64,000 bases of DNA from Pieris napi. Its lineage: Eukaryota > Arthropoda > Insecta > Lepidoptera > Pieridae. The notes beneath the pieces are model-generated. The model made no database searches, was not told where the DNA came from, and saw nothing but the letters and a program-made list of their open reading frames with translations. The DNA is taken from NCBI RefSeq assembly GCF_905475465.1, contig NC_062251.1, forward strand, positions 1,791,001-1,855,000, in the 5' to 3' direction. Both the position numbers and the translations under genes were made by a program. This document shows, in pieces, positions 35,601-50,600 of this stretch; positions within the stretch are counted from its first letter, which is position 1, and every line of letters begins with the position of its first letter.

Positions 35601-38600
35601 TACCAAATTGTCTAAAAATATAACGAAACAGATTTTTCCCTTAAAGGTCGGCAACATACCCGCAAACATACCGAATTGTCTAAGAAATAATAAACAGAAA
35701 TGTAAGGCCATAACCAAGAGGTTGTGGCACTGGGTTTTGGCACCGACGGCTGACCTATAGAAAAAATACAATCAAACAAGAACCATATTCTATAGTATAA
35801 ACTCTTTATAACGTAATTTGTTATAACGAAAAACTCTCAATAACGGATAAATGCGTAAAATTTGTTTGGTTTTTTTTAACCCAATACCCATACATTAATT
35901 CTTCCCTCCCTATAACAAAACCTCTCTATCTATATATATAAAAATGAAACCCGTTTTCCGTTGTCACGACATAACATGAAAACGGCTTGACCGATTTGTC
36001 TGATTATTTTTTTATAATATTCCTTGAAGTACGAGGATGGTTCTTACGGAGAGAAAAATTAAAAAAAATTGAGTGAAAAAGTCTAAAAACAACACTTTTC
36101 TATATTCCCATACAAAATATTCATAATAATATTTAAAGGCAATTTGAACTTTAATACCATATCATAAAGTTCAACGTGGAGGGGTTCCGGGAAGGTAAAT
36201 TTTAATTTTTTGACATAATGTATTTGTTGTCTTATCAATTATCTTTTTTTTATCTTACTAGCTAAACCGGTGTCCCGAATAGCAGAATAGGTAAAAAAAA
36301 AAAATTAAGAATAGACTGTTAGGCGGTACGATGTTCGCCAGGCCAGCTAGTAACTAATAAAAATGTTCGGTCCCTTGAAATTCGTTATAAAGAGTTGACA
36401 CTGTATATAGATTATAGCATTACGTACCGTTTAACAGTCAGGTAGTACAACTCCGTGATCGCGCGAACGGAGTAATCCGGGACGAAGGTGTGACGCAGCA
36501 TGGAGTCCATATTTATATTCTGAAGGGAGCCCATGGCTGATGGCGTCGGGGATTCCGCTGAAAGGTTAATAAATCGTGTAATCTATGATAGACTGTGGCC
36601 TGAGGCTCATTCTGAAGGGAGCCTATTGCTGATAGGAGTAGGGTTTCGGCTGAAAGGTTATTAAAACGTGTACGTTATGAGAGACTGGGGCCTGAAGCTA
36701 ATGTTGAAGGGAGCCAATGGCTGATGGCGTAGGGGACTCCGCTGAAAAGTTATTAAAACGTGTAAGTTATGATAGACTGTGGCCTGAGACTAATTCTGAA
36801 GGGAGCCCATGGCTGATGGCGTCGGGGATTCCGCTGAAAGGTAACGGTACTTTAGGAGCCGTTCAAGTATTACGTACTATAGGGGGAGGGGGGGTCTCTG
36901 ATTTTCTTATTTTTTCTTACTTTCCTATTTTTGAGAGCTTTGCTTACTTTTGCTGACAAGAGGAGGTGGGGGGGAAAGAATTTGAATAAATCTGCTTACG
37001 TAATAGGGAGCGTTCAAGTATTACGTAAGGAATTTTGGGAGGGGGGGTCCTTTTGTAAAACGTTACGGTGCGGGGCAGGGATTGAATTACGCGTTATTGT
37101 TAATATTATTTTCGACTTACACCCCATAATAGTAACTAAAGAGTCACTAGGTGGTCACGAAACGATTTACTGTACTTGGGTACTGAAAAACGTTACATGG
37201 GGGGGGGGGGCAATAATCTCCAAAAATTGCGTTACGTAATACTGGAACGCTCCCATATTTGAACCGCCCCTTATGAAAGGAACTGGTATAAGAATTTTTA
37301 AGCTCCTTTTGAAGTTAAGCGACTTCACAAGGAGCTCAAACATTCGACCCAAAAATGTATCTACAGCTTGCTCACCAACACCAACATTCTGCGTAAGCGC
37401 CTGAACCCCGAAGTAGGTGAAGGGACCAGCTTCGAAGACCAAGTTCTCTCGGCCCACAGTCACCTCTACGCGACCTTCCAGGATCAGCACGAAGTAATCC
37501 ACCTACAAAAATCGTCTTCAATAAAACACTTTTTGGCCTAGTGACTCTCATCTCAGAGCTCATAGGTTCCCCTGTGCACTAACTATTTGTATAAACACTC
37601 GTACGGTGAAGGAAAATATATGTAACTGTCTTAACACTCACAAATCAATGTCAGGTACTGATGTCGGACCAACTATGCCTATAAGACATAGACCTTATTA
37701 CTTACAAAACACACACTGAAACACACAAAAAATAAATAAAAAAGACTTGTCAAGGGACGCCCGGATGGAACGAAGTTCCTTTCGATTAATTAGTGAAGGA
37801 ATTGTAATAAACATTTATTTTAAAAAAAAACCTGTATACACTTAACAAAAATAATCTTCGTGACACCACGCTGTTCAATGCGAAACAAAAAGACGAAACG
37901 AAAATAACTGGCTTGCTGAGAGAAAGAGAGACAGACAGAAAAACACGCGCACGCCGCACCGCACGGCTAACAACTATAGCAAAAAGTTTCGTTACAAACT
38001 TATTCTTAATTTTTCCGCCTCGCCCCCTTTCGCAACGCGCGATAAGGAACTTCGTTCCAAAAAGAATGACAGAGAACTGGCTCAGCATAATGCTGAGGAG
38101 CAGACTGTTCCACAGCGCTGGTCATTCTGCCAGAGACCACAGCAGCTAGTTTGCGCCTCAGCCCATACAACCGTGGAGTGACAGCTACACCCATTATAAT
38201 TCACACAAAAACATTGACTGTACTAAGAAATATTCTCACCGGTTTTCCTTGTTGAAAGACGTATGTCGACGAATCTTTCTTTGTCTTGCCTTTCACTTTA
38301 ATATGCTGTATCACATCTTGCTTCAGAAGTCTTCTTAAAACCGTTTCAGAGACTGTATCAGGCCGGAAAGCGTCCACACCTTTTAATAATTAGAATCAAA
38401 CTGTATTGACTATTAACTATATCGAATATAGTAAGCGGATAAACTGTATCGACTGTAGTAACTGGATAACCTACCTATATCAAGTGGGTTAACTGTATCG
38501 ACAATTGAAAAACTGTAATAACATCATTAACTGTATCGACTATAGTAACTGAATAAACTGAATTAAGTCTATCAACTGTATCGACTGTAGTAACATAATA

Positions 38601-41600
38601 AACTGTATTAAGGTTATTAACCGTATCAACTGTTGAAAAACTATATTAAGACCATTAACTGTATCGACTATAGTAACTGGATAAACTTTATCAAGACTAT
38701 TCACTGTATCGACTGTAGTAACTGGATAAACTGTATCAAGTCTATTAACTGTATCGACTGAAGTAATTAGAAAAACTGTATTAAGACCATTAACTGTATC
38801 GACTATAGTAACTGGATAAACTGTATCAAGTTTTGTAACTGGTATATAAATTGCATTAAATAATGAATGATTATTTCAGATTTAGATAGATAGAGACCCA
38901 GAAAAATATGTCTACTTACTAGTGCTGAGGAACTGGAAGGTGGCCAAAGTAAGCTGTGGTGATATATGTATCCTCCGATGATCGTGTCTCTCCGCGAACG
39001 CCGCGAAGTCCTGCAACTTGTGCTGGGGTTTGTTTCGACGACGCTTTGATCGATTGTCCACTAAAAATAGATAAATCTAGTGGTTATCGTGGCTCTATTT
39101 TGAAGTGAAACTTCTTTAGGCGCATGAGGGTAAATTTTTAAAAAACGTCACTAAGATGTGCAACGTTTTTGTCGAAGAAAAGAAAAGCGATTGAGAGAGA
39201 GTGAGAAGGGGGAAAGGCTTAAAGAAATTCTATTTTTAAAATTGAAATTTCGTAAAGAGAATTAATGAAATATTAGTATTTTATGCAAAATGATTTATTG
39301 AAATCTCAAATAACGAATTGTAAAATAAAATGCCACATGTTTTTATTTTATTAATTTTTTTTATCAATTTTCGATACTTTTAATATTTTAATGACAATTA
39401 AATTCATTAAATTCCTAACATATTTTCGTTTTTCCCTCCCTCTAAGTCTCGGAAATCTCAAGTTTTAGATTTGTATAAACATGAAAAAGACTTAAAAATT
39501 AGTTTGCCAAAGAAGTTTCACTTCTGACATGTGTACTTTGTATGCACGCACTTTTTTTAATACACCAGGACATGCCCATGCCCATGGACACTACGAATGC
39601 CAGACGGCTCCCGAATACATTGCCAGCTTTTTAAGAATGTGCACGCAGTACACTTTAGGATTTCTTCATATTTTATAAGTAGGTGATCAGCCTTTTGTGT
39701 CTGACACATTTTCAATTTTTGGGTCTAAGGCTGTTTAGTTATGTTAATTCGTGTACAACCGCGATTCGAACCTCCGACCTTGGGAATGAGAGTCACAAAC
39801 TGACTGCTCGTGAATTGTAATAAATCTTTACTAATATAATAAAGTTTTTTGGTGGCATCTGATGTTAAGTGATGCCGCTGTCCATGGACAGATTCAACGC
39901 TAGAGATATAACGAGGGCGCTGAAAAATTGGTACGCTCTTTTCTTGAAGGACCCTAAGTCGAATTGGTTCGGAAATACTTCAGAGGACTCGCGAGTGGGT
40001 TGCCGGCCTTTTAAGAATTGGTACGCTCTTTTCTTGAAGGACCCTAAGTCGAATTGGTTCGGAAATACTTCAGAGGACTCGCGAGTGGGTTGCCGGCCTT
40101 TTAAGAATTGGTACGCTCTTTTCTTGAAGAACCCTAAGTTGAATTGGTTCGGAAATACTTCAGAGGACTCGCGAGTGGGTTGCCGGCCTTTTAAGAATTG
40201 GTACGCTCTTTTCTTGAAGGACCCTAAGTCGAATTGGTTCGGAAATACTTCAGTGGGCAGCTGGTTCCACATAGTGGTGGTGCGCGGCAAAAACTGCGTT
40301 TAAAACGCTCAGTTGTGTAACGGACGTCGTAATACGGGTAGAATTTCGTATTCTATCTCGACGATGATGAAACTCAACTCCTCTGAACACTCTACATGAT
40401 AAATGCGGTAGAAGATGCAACCCACATATCTACGCAACGGGATCAAGATGAGAAAGTGCCTGGTCGTTGGCGGTTGGGATCGCTCTATGTATACTTTTTT
40501 GACTAAGGATTCAAGAACAGAGTGTACCTTCCAAATCTTAAAAGGTGGGTAACGCACTTACGAACCTACTGGCTGTGTGAGTGTTCATGGGGGATATCAC
40601 CTAACATCAGCTCGCCTTGTAATCTGATTAATAAGAAAATAACTTCCTTAAGGCAGCCTCAGTCCCACACTTTCTGCCCACAGTCCCCCACTTCCTGCCC
40701 ACAGTCCCCCACTTCCTGCCCACAGTCCCCCACTTCCTGCCCACAGTCCCCCACTTCCTGCCCACAGTCCCCCACTTTCTGCGAACAGTCCCCCACTTCC
40801 TGCCCACAGTCCCCCACACACAGGCACACTTAATGCCTGATAATGGATGAAACCATACTTACGAAACACATCAGTCTCATCAACAATTTCGGATTGTATC
40901 ATCTCTTCTATGACATCCTCGAGTGTAACCAAACCAATGGTCTCATAAAATGGATCACCCTCTCCTTCATTGTTAATCCGGTGTACAAACGCCATGTGAC
41001 CCTTGTGTCCTAGAAAATTATAAAAAAAACAATAGATTTTGTCCATTAGGATGAAGGAGTAAATTTAAAAAAAGATATAGTGTAAACTCTATAAAACGAC
41101 ACTCAACGGACCGTACATATTTTGACGTTACAAAGAGTTGTCGTTAAATAGAAAGAAGAAAAATCTGTATAAGAAGAAAAAAATTATTTCAGACTAGTGT
41201 TAGTAATGACATAAAAATGTATGTATGTCGTATGATGCCGACAGTTGAGTAAGTTGAGTTTATTACGGGATAGGACAATAAAGCGACAAAAGAACGTACA
41301 GATTTCCGCAGTTTTAACTAATTTTGGCAACTTAAAAAGCACTTTCTATTCTTTGATTGTCGTTATTGAGGGTGGGGGTTATGCTAAACCAACCAAAGCC
41401 GAGGGATTTCCAGGCTTTAGGAACTTTGCCGTTAAATCGAGGGACGTTACATGGAGTTTACACTGAATTTATAAATTGCGCGAAAACCCGCTACCGATCT
41501 ATTTGTACAACTATTTAGTTTATATATCAACAGATGGCGTTGTGCTACGTATACTAAGTTTAAAACGCGATGACGAAACGTAAACGTTGCACATAGAAAA

Positions 41601-44600
41601 TCTAAGTTTTTATGACATTGTAACTGAAATTAAAACATATATTACATAAGCATTATGAACTTATGTTTCTATTATTTTTAATTGTTCATAATTTAATTGC
41701 AAGTGTGTCAGAGAAAACTGTAACAAGAATTACAAACGAAGGTATAACAGCGGCGTGTATTTCGAAAAAAATTGTAACCAACAATTATGCAATAAAACTC
41801 TGAAAAAAAAATTGTATTGCTTTTCATTACCCTATTTTCTCATCTTTTCCCTGTAAGTAGGTAGAACACCGCTAATATAAGTAAATAAAAATATACTTTT
41901 TACTTAACAGAAATATTGTTTCATCGAAGTATGCAGAAAATAATATTATTTGATAAATTACATCTGCTAAATGTTAATAAAATAGGTAAATTTTTTACTC
42001 ATAAATGGCAACATTACGTCATGCGATTGCAGCGCCGCGTCTGGGGGACTTCTTTCATGAAAAGGACTATACCTACTAAGTAATGAATAAATACTAGATA
42101 TCACAATTCTTGAAGTGCATTCAGTTTATTTGACTGATACCCGTGTTTCATTCCTAACTCTATGGACATAGAACGGTCTACTATAAAGCCGACCAATCAG
42201 GGGCAGCCTTCGGACAACAATTTGACAATTTTAAGATTGTAATGTGACGGTTTCACTTCGATAGATTACAATCTACCGAATAATAATACGTTAAATTGTA
42301 AGCAGTGCGTTTAGGTTCACAGAGAGATAGATTACAATCTAACGGTGTTTACAATTTTACGGTGACATATACAATTTTACGGAACAAACACAGGCTGCAA
42401 TTTCCCCGTACTAGACTATCTAAAGTTAGTAATTCTATTTTGGGGAAAGGGATACTCTTCTTTAATAAAATGCCAGAGGCTCTTTTATCTCTGCCTTTCA
42501 ATAAATTTAAGAAATGTATTCAAGAAAAGCTGTGTAAAAAGGCTTACTATAAAGTTAACGATTATCTAGTTGATAAAAGGGCCTGGGACTAGTGCTAGAC
42601 AGGCTACTTCTAATTAATTTGCCATATTTGTTTTAAATAAGTGTTGTTTGATGATTTGCTGTTTTAAAAGAGTACCGAGAGATTTTACGCCGGCATTTTC
42701 TTACCTACACCCTCTGTCTTCTTTGCCGATGAGTAGGGATGCCTACCGATTCAAATTTAATGACGTGGAATAAGTGATACATGTATCTTATGTTCCATAA
42801 TAAACATATTTTATTTATTTATACATAAACAGAAAAGTCCGTTGGCTGCCGTGTTTCGACGCCATGAGCTGGCTTGCTACAGTTCAAGTTCTTTTCATTT
42901 TTAATTTCCAAAATCTTACCTTCCTTAAACTGCTTGAACATTATATCCAGTGTGACATCTTCGAAGACGAAATTGCATGAGTTCTGGTAGTACTGGCAGA
43001 GGGTCCGCAATGGCGTGTTATCATCAGGATCCACGAAGGCCAGGTCCTTGATGAAGAGTACCGTCACTATGTTACCGCGATGACCTTCATATACCGGGAT
43101 ACGGGAGTAGCCTGGAAGTCAGTCACTAAAATTTATCTTCGAAAAGTTTTGCTATATTAAGATTACAGTGCCAATTAAATGGAGGGTGAAAATTGGTGTC
43201 ACAATGTTCGTTCCCATACTCCTCCGAAACGGCTCGACCGATGCAGATTTTGTATGCATATTCAGTAAGTCTGACAATCGGACAACATCTATATTTCAAC
43301 CCCCTAAGTGATAAGGGGTGTCCACTCCAAAAAAATTGTTTTATTTTTTAGACAATTTTTTTTATTATACAACACAAAAATACATACAACCCTTAATTTT
43401 CACCCCTCTACGATCAACCCCTATTTTTTATTATTGATAGCTATTTTTATGGAAATAAAAAATGTTTCCTAGAATTAACATGGCAAAACAACGTTTGCCG
43501 GGTCAGCTAGTCTTTTTATATAACTAACTAGCAAACTCGGCGAACTCCGTTTCGCCACCAGATGGCTTCGTTTTATGTAACATTTCGTTTGGTGATCCCG
43601 CTTTTCTGTTGAAATTTTTCCTGAATTTTCTTTGCTATAAACCTCACGGAGCCCGAGACGTTTCCAACGAATGCAAAACCGTGGAACTCGGTTCGTGCGT
43701 TCTGGAGTTATAGCGTCAGGAAGGAAAACCCGACTTATTTTTATATAGTAGATGAATTTCTGTTCGTTTGTCTCGGTAAAACTCGAGAATGATTGGGCCG
43801 ATTTGGGATCTTGAAACATTTGTGGAAGTTCAGGGATAGGTTCAGGGGGTTTATATGTTGAAATTTTTTTCAACAAACGCTGTTCGTAGTTGGGTAATAT
43901 TTGATGTCGTAAAATAAAAATTGCTACTTGGTTGTCATATATTTATATATGCCTTCCGAAATTTGTGTTTTATATCTGTAGTATGAGAACCAATCTCTTT
44001 GGTCTGTTTTAAAAAGTTTGTATTAAGTTTTGACACAAATCTATATGGTGATACACACAAATACAAATCTATATGAATTCTATTGTATAAAAGTTACTTA
44101 ATAACCACGTCATCTGCTGTTACTCTCGGGTTTTACCACCAAATATGAGTAGTCCCTTCGATGTCGTTATAAAATTGACTGTATATAGCTAACAAAATGT
44201 TTGCATATATTAATTAAAGTAGAAAACTAAAAGCTTTTTATTTATTTAACTTTGATTTCAGTAAAAATAAAAATATTTCAGCAAAAACGCTTGCCCACAG
44301 ATTTCTGTATTTCGTGATTATTATTCTTAAAGACAAGTTCATCAGACTCTAAAGAGTTTCCTCCCAGTCTCTCCTTCGAAAACGTGGCTCCTAATGGTCT
44401 AAGATCCCGCTATACAACGACCTTCACCGAGATGCTTATTTAATGAAACTTATTTTATATATAATTTAATATGTCAATAAATATAATCCATATGGGTTGC
44501 CTAGCAAATTTCAGTCCAGAGTATTTTAATTAATATTAAAAAAAATATTTTTTTAAACATTTCACCGGTATGATTATTAGATAAATTCTATACCAATCGA

Positions 44601-47600
44601 AAGTATGAAGCCCATAGAATATGCAAACGTTAGGTTGTTTTTAATCAATTAATTATTTATTTGTATATTTTTTATGTGACACTAAAGTATATATACATCT
44701 TTAGTTTAAAAGAAGGTTATAGTGATACATATATAATACTACCCTGATTAAAAATATTGATTGAAAAAAATTTAAAAAATTTACTACATTCAAATTATAA
44801 TTTTTTTTTTTTTAATATTAATTAAACATACTCTGGACTGAAATTTGCTAGACAACCCATATGGATTATATTTATTGACATATTAAATTAAATATAAAAT
44901 AAGTTTCATTAAATAAGCATCTCGGTGAAGGTCGTTGTATAGCGGGATCTTATACTATAAGAGTAGTAAACATGACCTTCATATCAAAACTGTATGTCTG
45001 ATGGTAAACACTAGCTAGAGTTGGAATGTCTCCAGATTTCTATTAATAGAATAGCAACGCAATATGTTCTATTAGCGTTCAGTACCGGTTTAAAAATTTA
45101 TTTTATGAATTATGGTTTTTGAAGTGAAACTTCTTTAGGCGCATGACGGTAAATTTTTTACGGAACGTCACGAAGATGTGCAGCGTTTGTGTCTAAGAAA
45201 AGGGAGAGAGCGATTGAGAGAGTGAGAAGGGTGAATTAGCTTATAGAAATTCTATTTTTAAAATTAAAATTTTGTAAAGAGTATTTATAAAATATTAGTA
45301 TTTTAAATTTTATGCAAAATAATTTATTGAAATCTGAAATGACGAATTATAAATTAAAATGCCACGAATTTTTATTATTGAAGAAATAAATTAATAATTT
45401 GTATTAGTTTTCGACACTTAATATTTTAATGACAATTAAATTCATTAAACCGCTAACATATCTTCCATTTCCCTCCCTTTAAATTTGTATAAATATGAAC
45501 AAGAGTTAAGAATTACTTGCCAAAGAAGTTTCACTTCTGACATATGTACTTTGTACGCACGCACTTTTTTAGTTATATATTATATAAGATAGCTGTAGGA
45601 GTAAAATAAAAACATTAGATAGCTCTCTCTATTGATTTCTCGCTTGCCAAAGTGGCGAAGACTCCTTCAAACGTTAATTGTCGTGGTGATGATAGCTTCT
45701 AGATAATCCCACCACCTTCAAGCTGATCCTACCAGGGCTCCGTCTGTTACCTTAGGTATCTTGGTGTAGACATTCCGTACTTATTTATATAATTATATCT
45801 TTACGCGTTAGGGGTACAGTGGTACTGTAGGGCTTAACGAGGCTTTCATTTATGGATGTTTTTGTTCAGAAATACTTTTGTTTCACGATACTTCAATTTA
45901 ACGAGACTTTTGGTTTATGATACTTCCGTTTAACGAGACTTTTTGTTTCACGATACATCGCGCTAACGAGACTTTCGTTTAAGGATATTTTTGTTCAGAA
46001 AGACTTTTATTTCACGATACTTCCGTTTAACGAGACTTTTGTTTCACGATACTTCCGTTTAACGAGACTTTCGTTTCACGATACTTCCCGTTAACGAGAC
46101 TTTCGTTTAAGGCTATTTTTGTCCAGAAAGACTTTTATTTCACGATACTTCCTGTTAACGAGACTTTCATTTAAGGCTATTTTTGTCCAGAAAGACTTTT
46201 GTTTCACGATACTTCCGTTTAACGAGACTTTCGTTTCACGAGAATTTCGTTTAACGAGACATTCGTGCATGAATCGTTACGCTCTCTGCGCTAAACTTAC
46301 CAGACTTAATAATCTCGGACATAGTTTCAAAGTCCAATATAGAAGTGATCGGCAGCATGAAGACATCCTCCATTTTCGTCATCACACTCGACACGGTCTT
46401 CTTTCGTAACTCCAGCGCACCAGATATGATATTCACCTCATCTTTGTCCAAGTCGTTTACATCCGTTGTTACCTACAAACGTACAAAATTTAATATTAAT
46501 ACACACATACGACCTATGTAATCCTAAAAGGTGATTGTTTTTGATTGATAAAAAAAGGTTTTAAATTAGAGACAGACAAGAACCTCTCTATCAAAATATT
46601 GTTTTTGTTTAAGTGTTTATCTTTGATTATAAATGTGAAGCTTTTTTTCTAATTTTTTTTTTAATATCATAGTTCTACAAGAGCGTCGCTAGTATAGAGG
46701 GGGACAGTTCGGGTAATCCCCTGCTTTGTACATTTTCTGTTTTATTATATTTTATATAAAAAATTTTATATATAAACTAGTGGACCCCACAGACGTTGTC
46801 CTGCATGATATTTCAAGCGATTAGGATATTAAACAAAGTATGAAAGTACCGACTGCAGCGCTATCTGCCGGGCTGATTTGTGAATCTAAACCATTCCCAG
46901 ATCCCCTTGAACACACACAAAAAATTTCATCAAAATCGGCCCAGTCGTTTGAGAGAAGTTCAATGACATACACACTCACAGAAGAATTATATATATAAAG
47001 ATTCTAAACTCGCAAGCTACAAAAGCTTATTATTGCCTGCATTCGGCACTATATTTGGAATTAAACATTAAATCGAACTATTATAAATAGTGATCATTTC
47101 ATCTACCCTCATTTGATTACAATTTAACAGTTTCCAATACATACACTAAAATTATATTATTAATTAAAAGCAGACGACGACTATATCTCTCTATCTCTCT
47201 CTCTTCAGTCGGTAGCTCATGTTCGAGCGCCATGGTCATCGAGGTAACATCTTTAGTGGACTATCAATATCCACCGGTTTCTGTCCAGTACCTTTTTTAC
47301 AGCTTTGAGGAAGAATAGTGACTTGATCGGTCCATCTGGTTCAACCACGTGACGTTCTGTGTTACCACGATCAGTTTCTCCAAGTTCTCATGTCCTCTAC
47401 GAATGGCAAAACGACTAAAACTTACCTTCACCAGCTCCTTCAATCTCTCTCTATTATAAACACTCCCAATTTCTTCACCAAGAAAATAATCCAGTAATTT
47501 ACTGACGGGGAATGCCAGGGGAGCTGTAAGCGCCATAACCGCCTGAAAAAATGTACTACCCTCAACTATAAAATAATAAAGTACCCTCATTTTGACCCTA

Positions 47601-50600
47601 AAGTTGGTTGGTTGGTTTATGCCCTTTGTCTGATCACTTAAAGACAGTCCTATGCTATAATGTGTCATCGATATCAGAGCAATGAACTGTACTGGACTTG
47701 TTTTTCCACTCCTAATAAACCGTGAACTGGGCTGCTTTATAACCTGGAGATCCTGGGTATTGGACAAATGTTTTGTTACTAAAAATATCCATGAAACAGA
47801 CATTGAAGAAACCTACAATCCTCAAAAACATCTATATAAATAAAATAATCCCAAAATATGTTTCTAAGCCCAAAACTCGAAGACGGCCGGACCATTTCGA
47901 GTATTTTTATCTATTCCTTGAGCTCTGAGGATGGTTTTTATTAAGAGGTAAATTTGAACATTAAAAAAAATTGATATTTTATTTTATTTACTACTTAGAT
48001 TTTTATTTCGGAAAAACAAACATTATATGGGGTAGTATAGCAAAATGTTCCATTTGTTGGTATGTACTGTAGCCTACCTTAGGCTAAGTAAAAAAAATTA
48101 ATAAATTTTTTCCTCACGATGTTTTCTTGCGTACGAGCGAATGTTAAATGCGCACATAGAAAGAAAGTCCATTTGTGCACAGCCGGGGATCGAACCTACG
48201 ACCTCAGTGAGATGAGAGTCGCACGCTAGGCTAGGCCAACACAACTTACCTTAGTGACCATAATACTCCGTGCACCAATCATCAGCCCATGTCGGGAGCA
48301 TATCGCTTGAGGCGTTATCTCACCAAGCAAAACGATCGACAATGTCGAAAATATCACCGCGAACAATCCAGAGGTCAACTCGTCCAATAATATCGTGAAT
48401 GTAGAATTGACAGCCACGTTCCCCAGTAGAATACTGCATAGGAGATAGTTTCCATGATCACGTACTGGCATTATCGCACGTGCGTACTTCCTTTCCTGAT
48501 CCGTACCTAGGTAATATTGTAACTATAAATATGTGGGTAAAATAAAGTACTGATATTGCTATTAATTTGTGAATTCACTTTTTAATTATGCAGTAAGAAC
48601 GCGACCTCTATAGGATGTGTCAATACGTCACGCCTAGAGAACGTACTGGCATTATGGCACGTGCGTACTTCCTCTCCTGATCCGTACCTAGGTAATACTG
48701 TAACTATAAATATATGGGTAAAATAAAACACTGATTAAACTATTCATCCGTGAATTCACTTTTAAATTACGTAGCAAACAAGCGAGCCCAATCACTAGGA
48801 CGTGTTAGTACGTCACGCCCCGAGAACGTACTGGCATTATGGCACGTGCGTACTTCCTTTCCTGATCCGCACCTAGGTAATATTGTAACTATTAATATGT
48901 GGGTAAAATAAAGTACTGATATTGCTATTAATTTGTGAATTCACTTTTTAATTATGCAGTAAGAACGCGACCTCTATAGGATGTGTCAATACGTCACGCC
49001 CCGAGAACGTACTGGCATTATGGCACGTGCGTACTTCCTTTCCTGATCCGTACCTAGGTAATATTGTAACTATTAATATGTGGGTAAAATAAAGTACTGA
49101 TATTGCTATTAATTTGTGAATTCACTTTTTAATTATGCAGTAAGAACGCGACCTCTATAGGATGTGTCAATACGTCACGCCTAGAGAACGTACTGGCATT
49201 ATGGCACGTGCGTACTTCCTTTCCTGATCCGTACCTAGGTAATATTGTAACTATAAATATGTGGGTAAAATAAAACACTGATTAAACTATTCATCCGTGA
49301 ATTCACTTTTAAATTACGTAGCAAACAAGCGAGCCCAATCACTAGGACGTGTTAGTACGTCACGCCCCGAGAACGTACTGGCATTATGGCACGTGCGTAC
49401 TTCCTTTCCTGATCCGTACCTAGGTAATATTGTAACTATTAATATGTGGGTAAAATAAAGTACTTATATTGCTATTAATTTGTGAATTCACTTTTTAATT
49501 ATGCAGTAAGAACGCGACCTCTATAGGATGTGTCAATACGTCACGCCTAGAGAACGTACTGGCATTATGGCACGTGCGTACTTCCTTTCCTGATCCGTAC
49601 CTAGGTAATATTGTAACTATAAATATGTGGGTAAAATAAAACACTGATTAAACTATTCATCCGTGAATTCACTTTTAAATTACGTAGCAAACAAGCGAGC
49701 CCAATCACTAGGACGTGTTAGTACGTCACGCCCCGAGAACGTACTGGCATTATGGCACGTGCGTACTTCCTTTCCTGATCCGTACCTAGGTAATATTGTA
49801 ACTATTAATATGTGGGTAAAATAAAGTACTGATATTGCTATTAATTTGTGAATTCACTTTTTAATTATGCAGTAAGAACGCGACCTCTATAGGATGTGTC
49901 AATACGTCACGCCTAGAGAACGTACTGGCATTATGGCACGTGCGTACTTCCTTTCCTGATCCGTACCTAGGTAATATTGTAACTATAAATATGTGGGTAA
50001 AATAAAGTACTGATATTGCTATTAATTTGTGAATTCACTTTTTAATTATGCAGTAAGAACGCGACCTCTATAGGATGTGTCAATACGTCACGCCTAGAGA
50101 ACGTACTGGCATTATGGCACGTGCGTACTTCCTTTCCTGATCCGTACCTAGGTAATACTGTAACTATAAATATATGGGTAAAATAAAATACTGATATCGC
50201 TATTAATTTGTGAATTCACTTTTTAATTACGCAGTAAGAACGCGACCTCTATAGGTTAATACGTCACGCCTAGAGAACGTACTGGCATTATGGCACGTGC
50301 GTACTTCCTCTCCTGATCCGTACCTAGGTAATACTGTAACTATAAATATATGGGTAAAATAAAATACTGATATCGCTATTAATTTGTGAATTCACTTTTT
50401 AATTACGCAGTAAGAACGCGACCTCTATAGGTTAATACGTCACGCCTAGAGAACGTACTGGCATTATGGCACGTGCGTACTTCCTCTCCTGATCCGTACC
50501 TAGGTAATACTGTAACTATAAATATATGGGTAAAATAAAATACTGATATCGCTATTAATTTGTGAATTCACTTTTTAATTACGCAGTAAGAACGCGACCT

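Noticed and set aside
39869..40303. Plus-strand 144-codon frame with KNWYALFLKDPKSNWFGNTS repeats
   Set aside because: It is the antisense reading of the 90-bp LINE repeat; the minus strand gives the known LINE C-terminus.
40664..40820. Regular short repeats resembling a CRISPR array
   Set aside because: No unique spacers, eukaryotic context; a plain minisatellite.
40522..40833. Frame rich in CPQSPTS repeats
   Set aside because: It is a translation of the intronic 21-bp minisatellite.
46119..46409. Plus-strand frame SRKTFISRYFLLTRLSF...
   Set aside because: It translates the 45830-46262 minisatellite and runs antisense into exon F.
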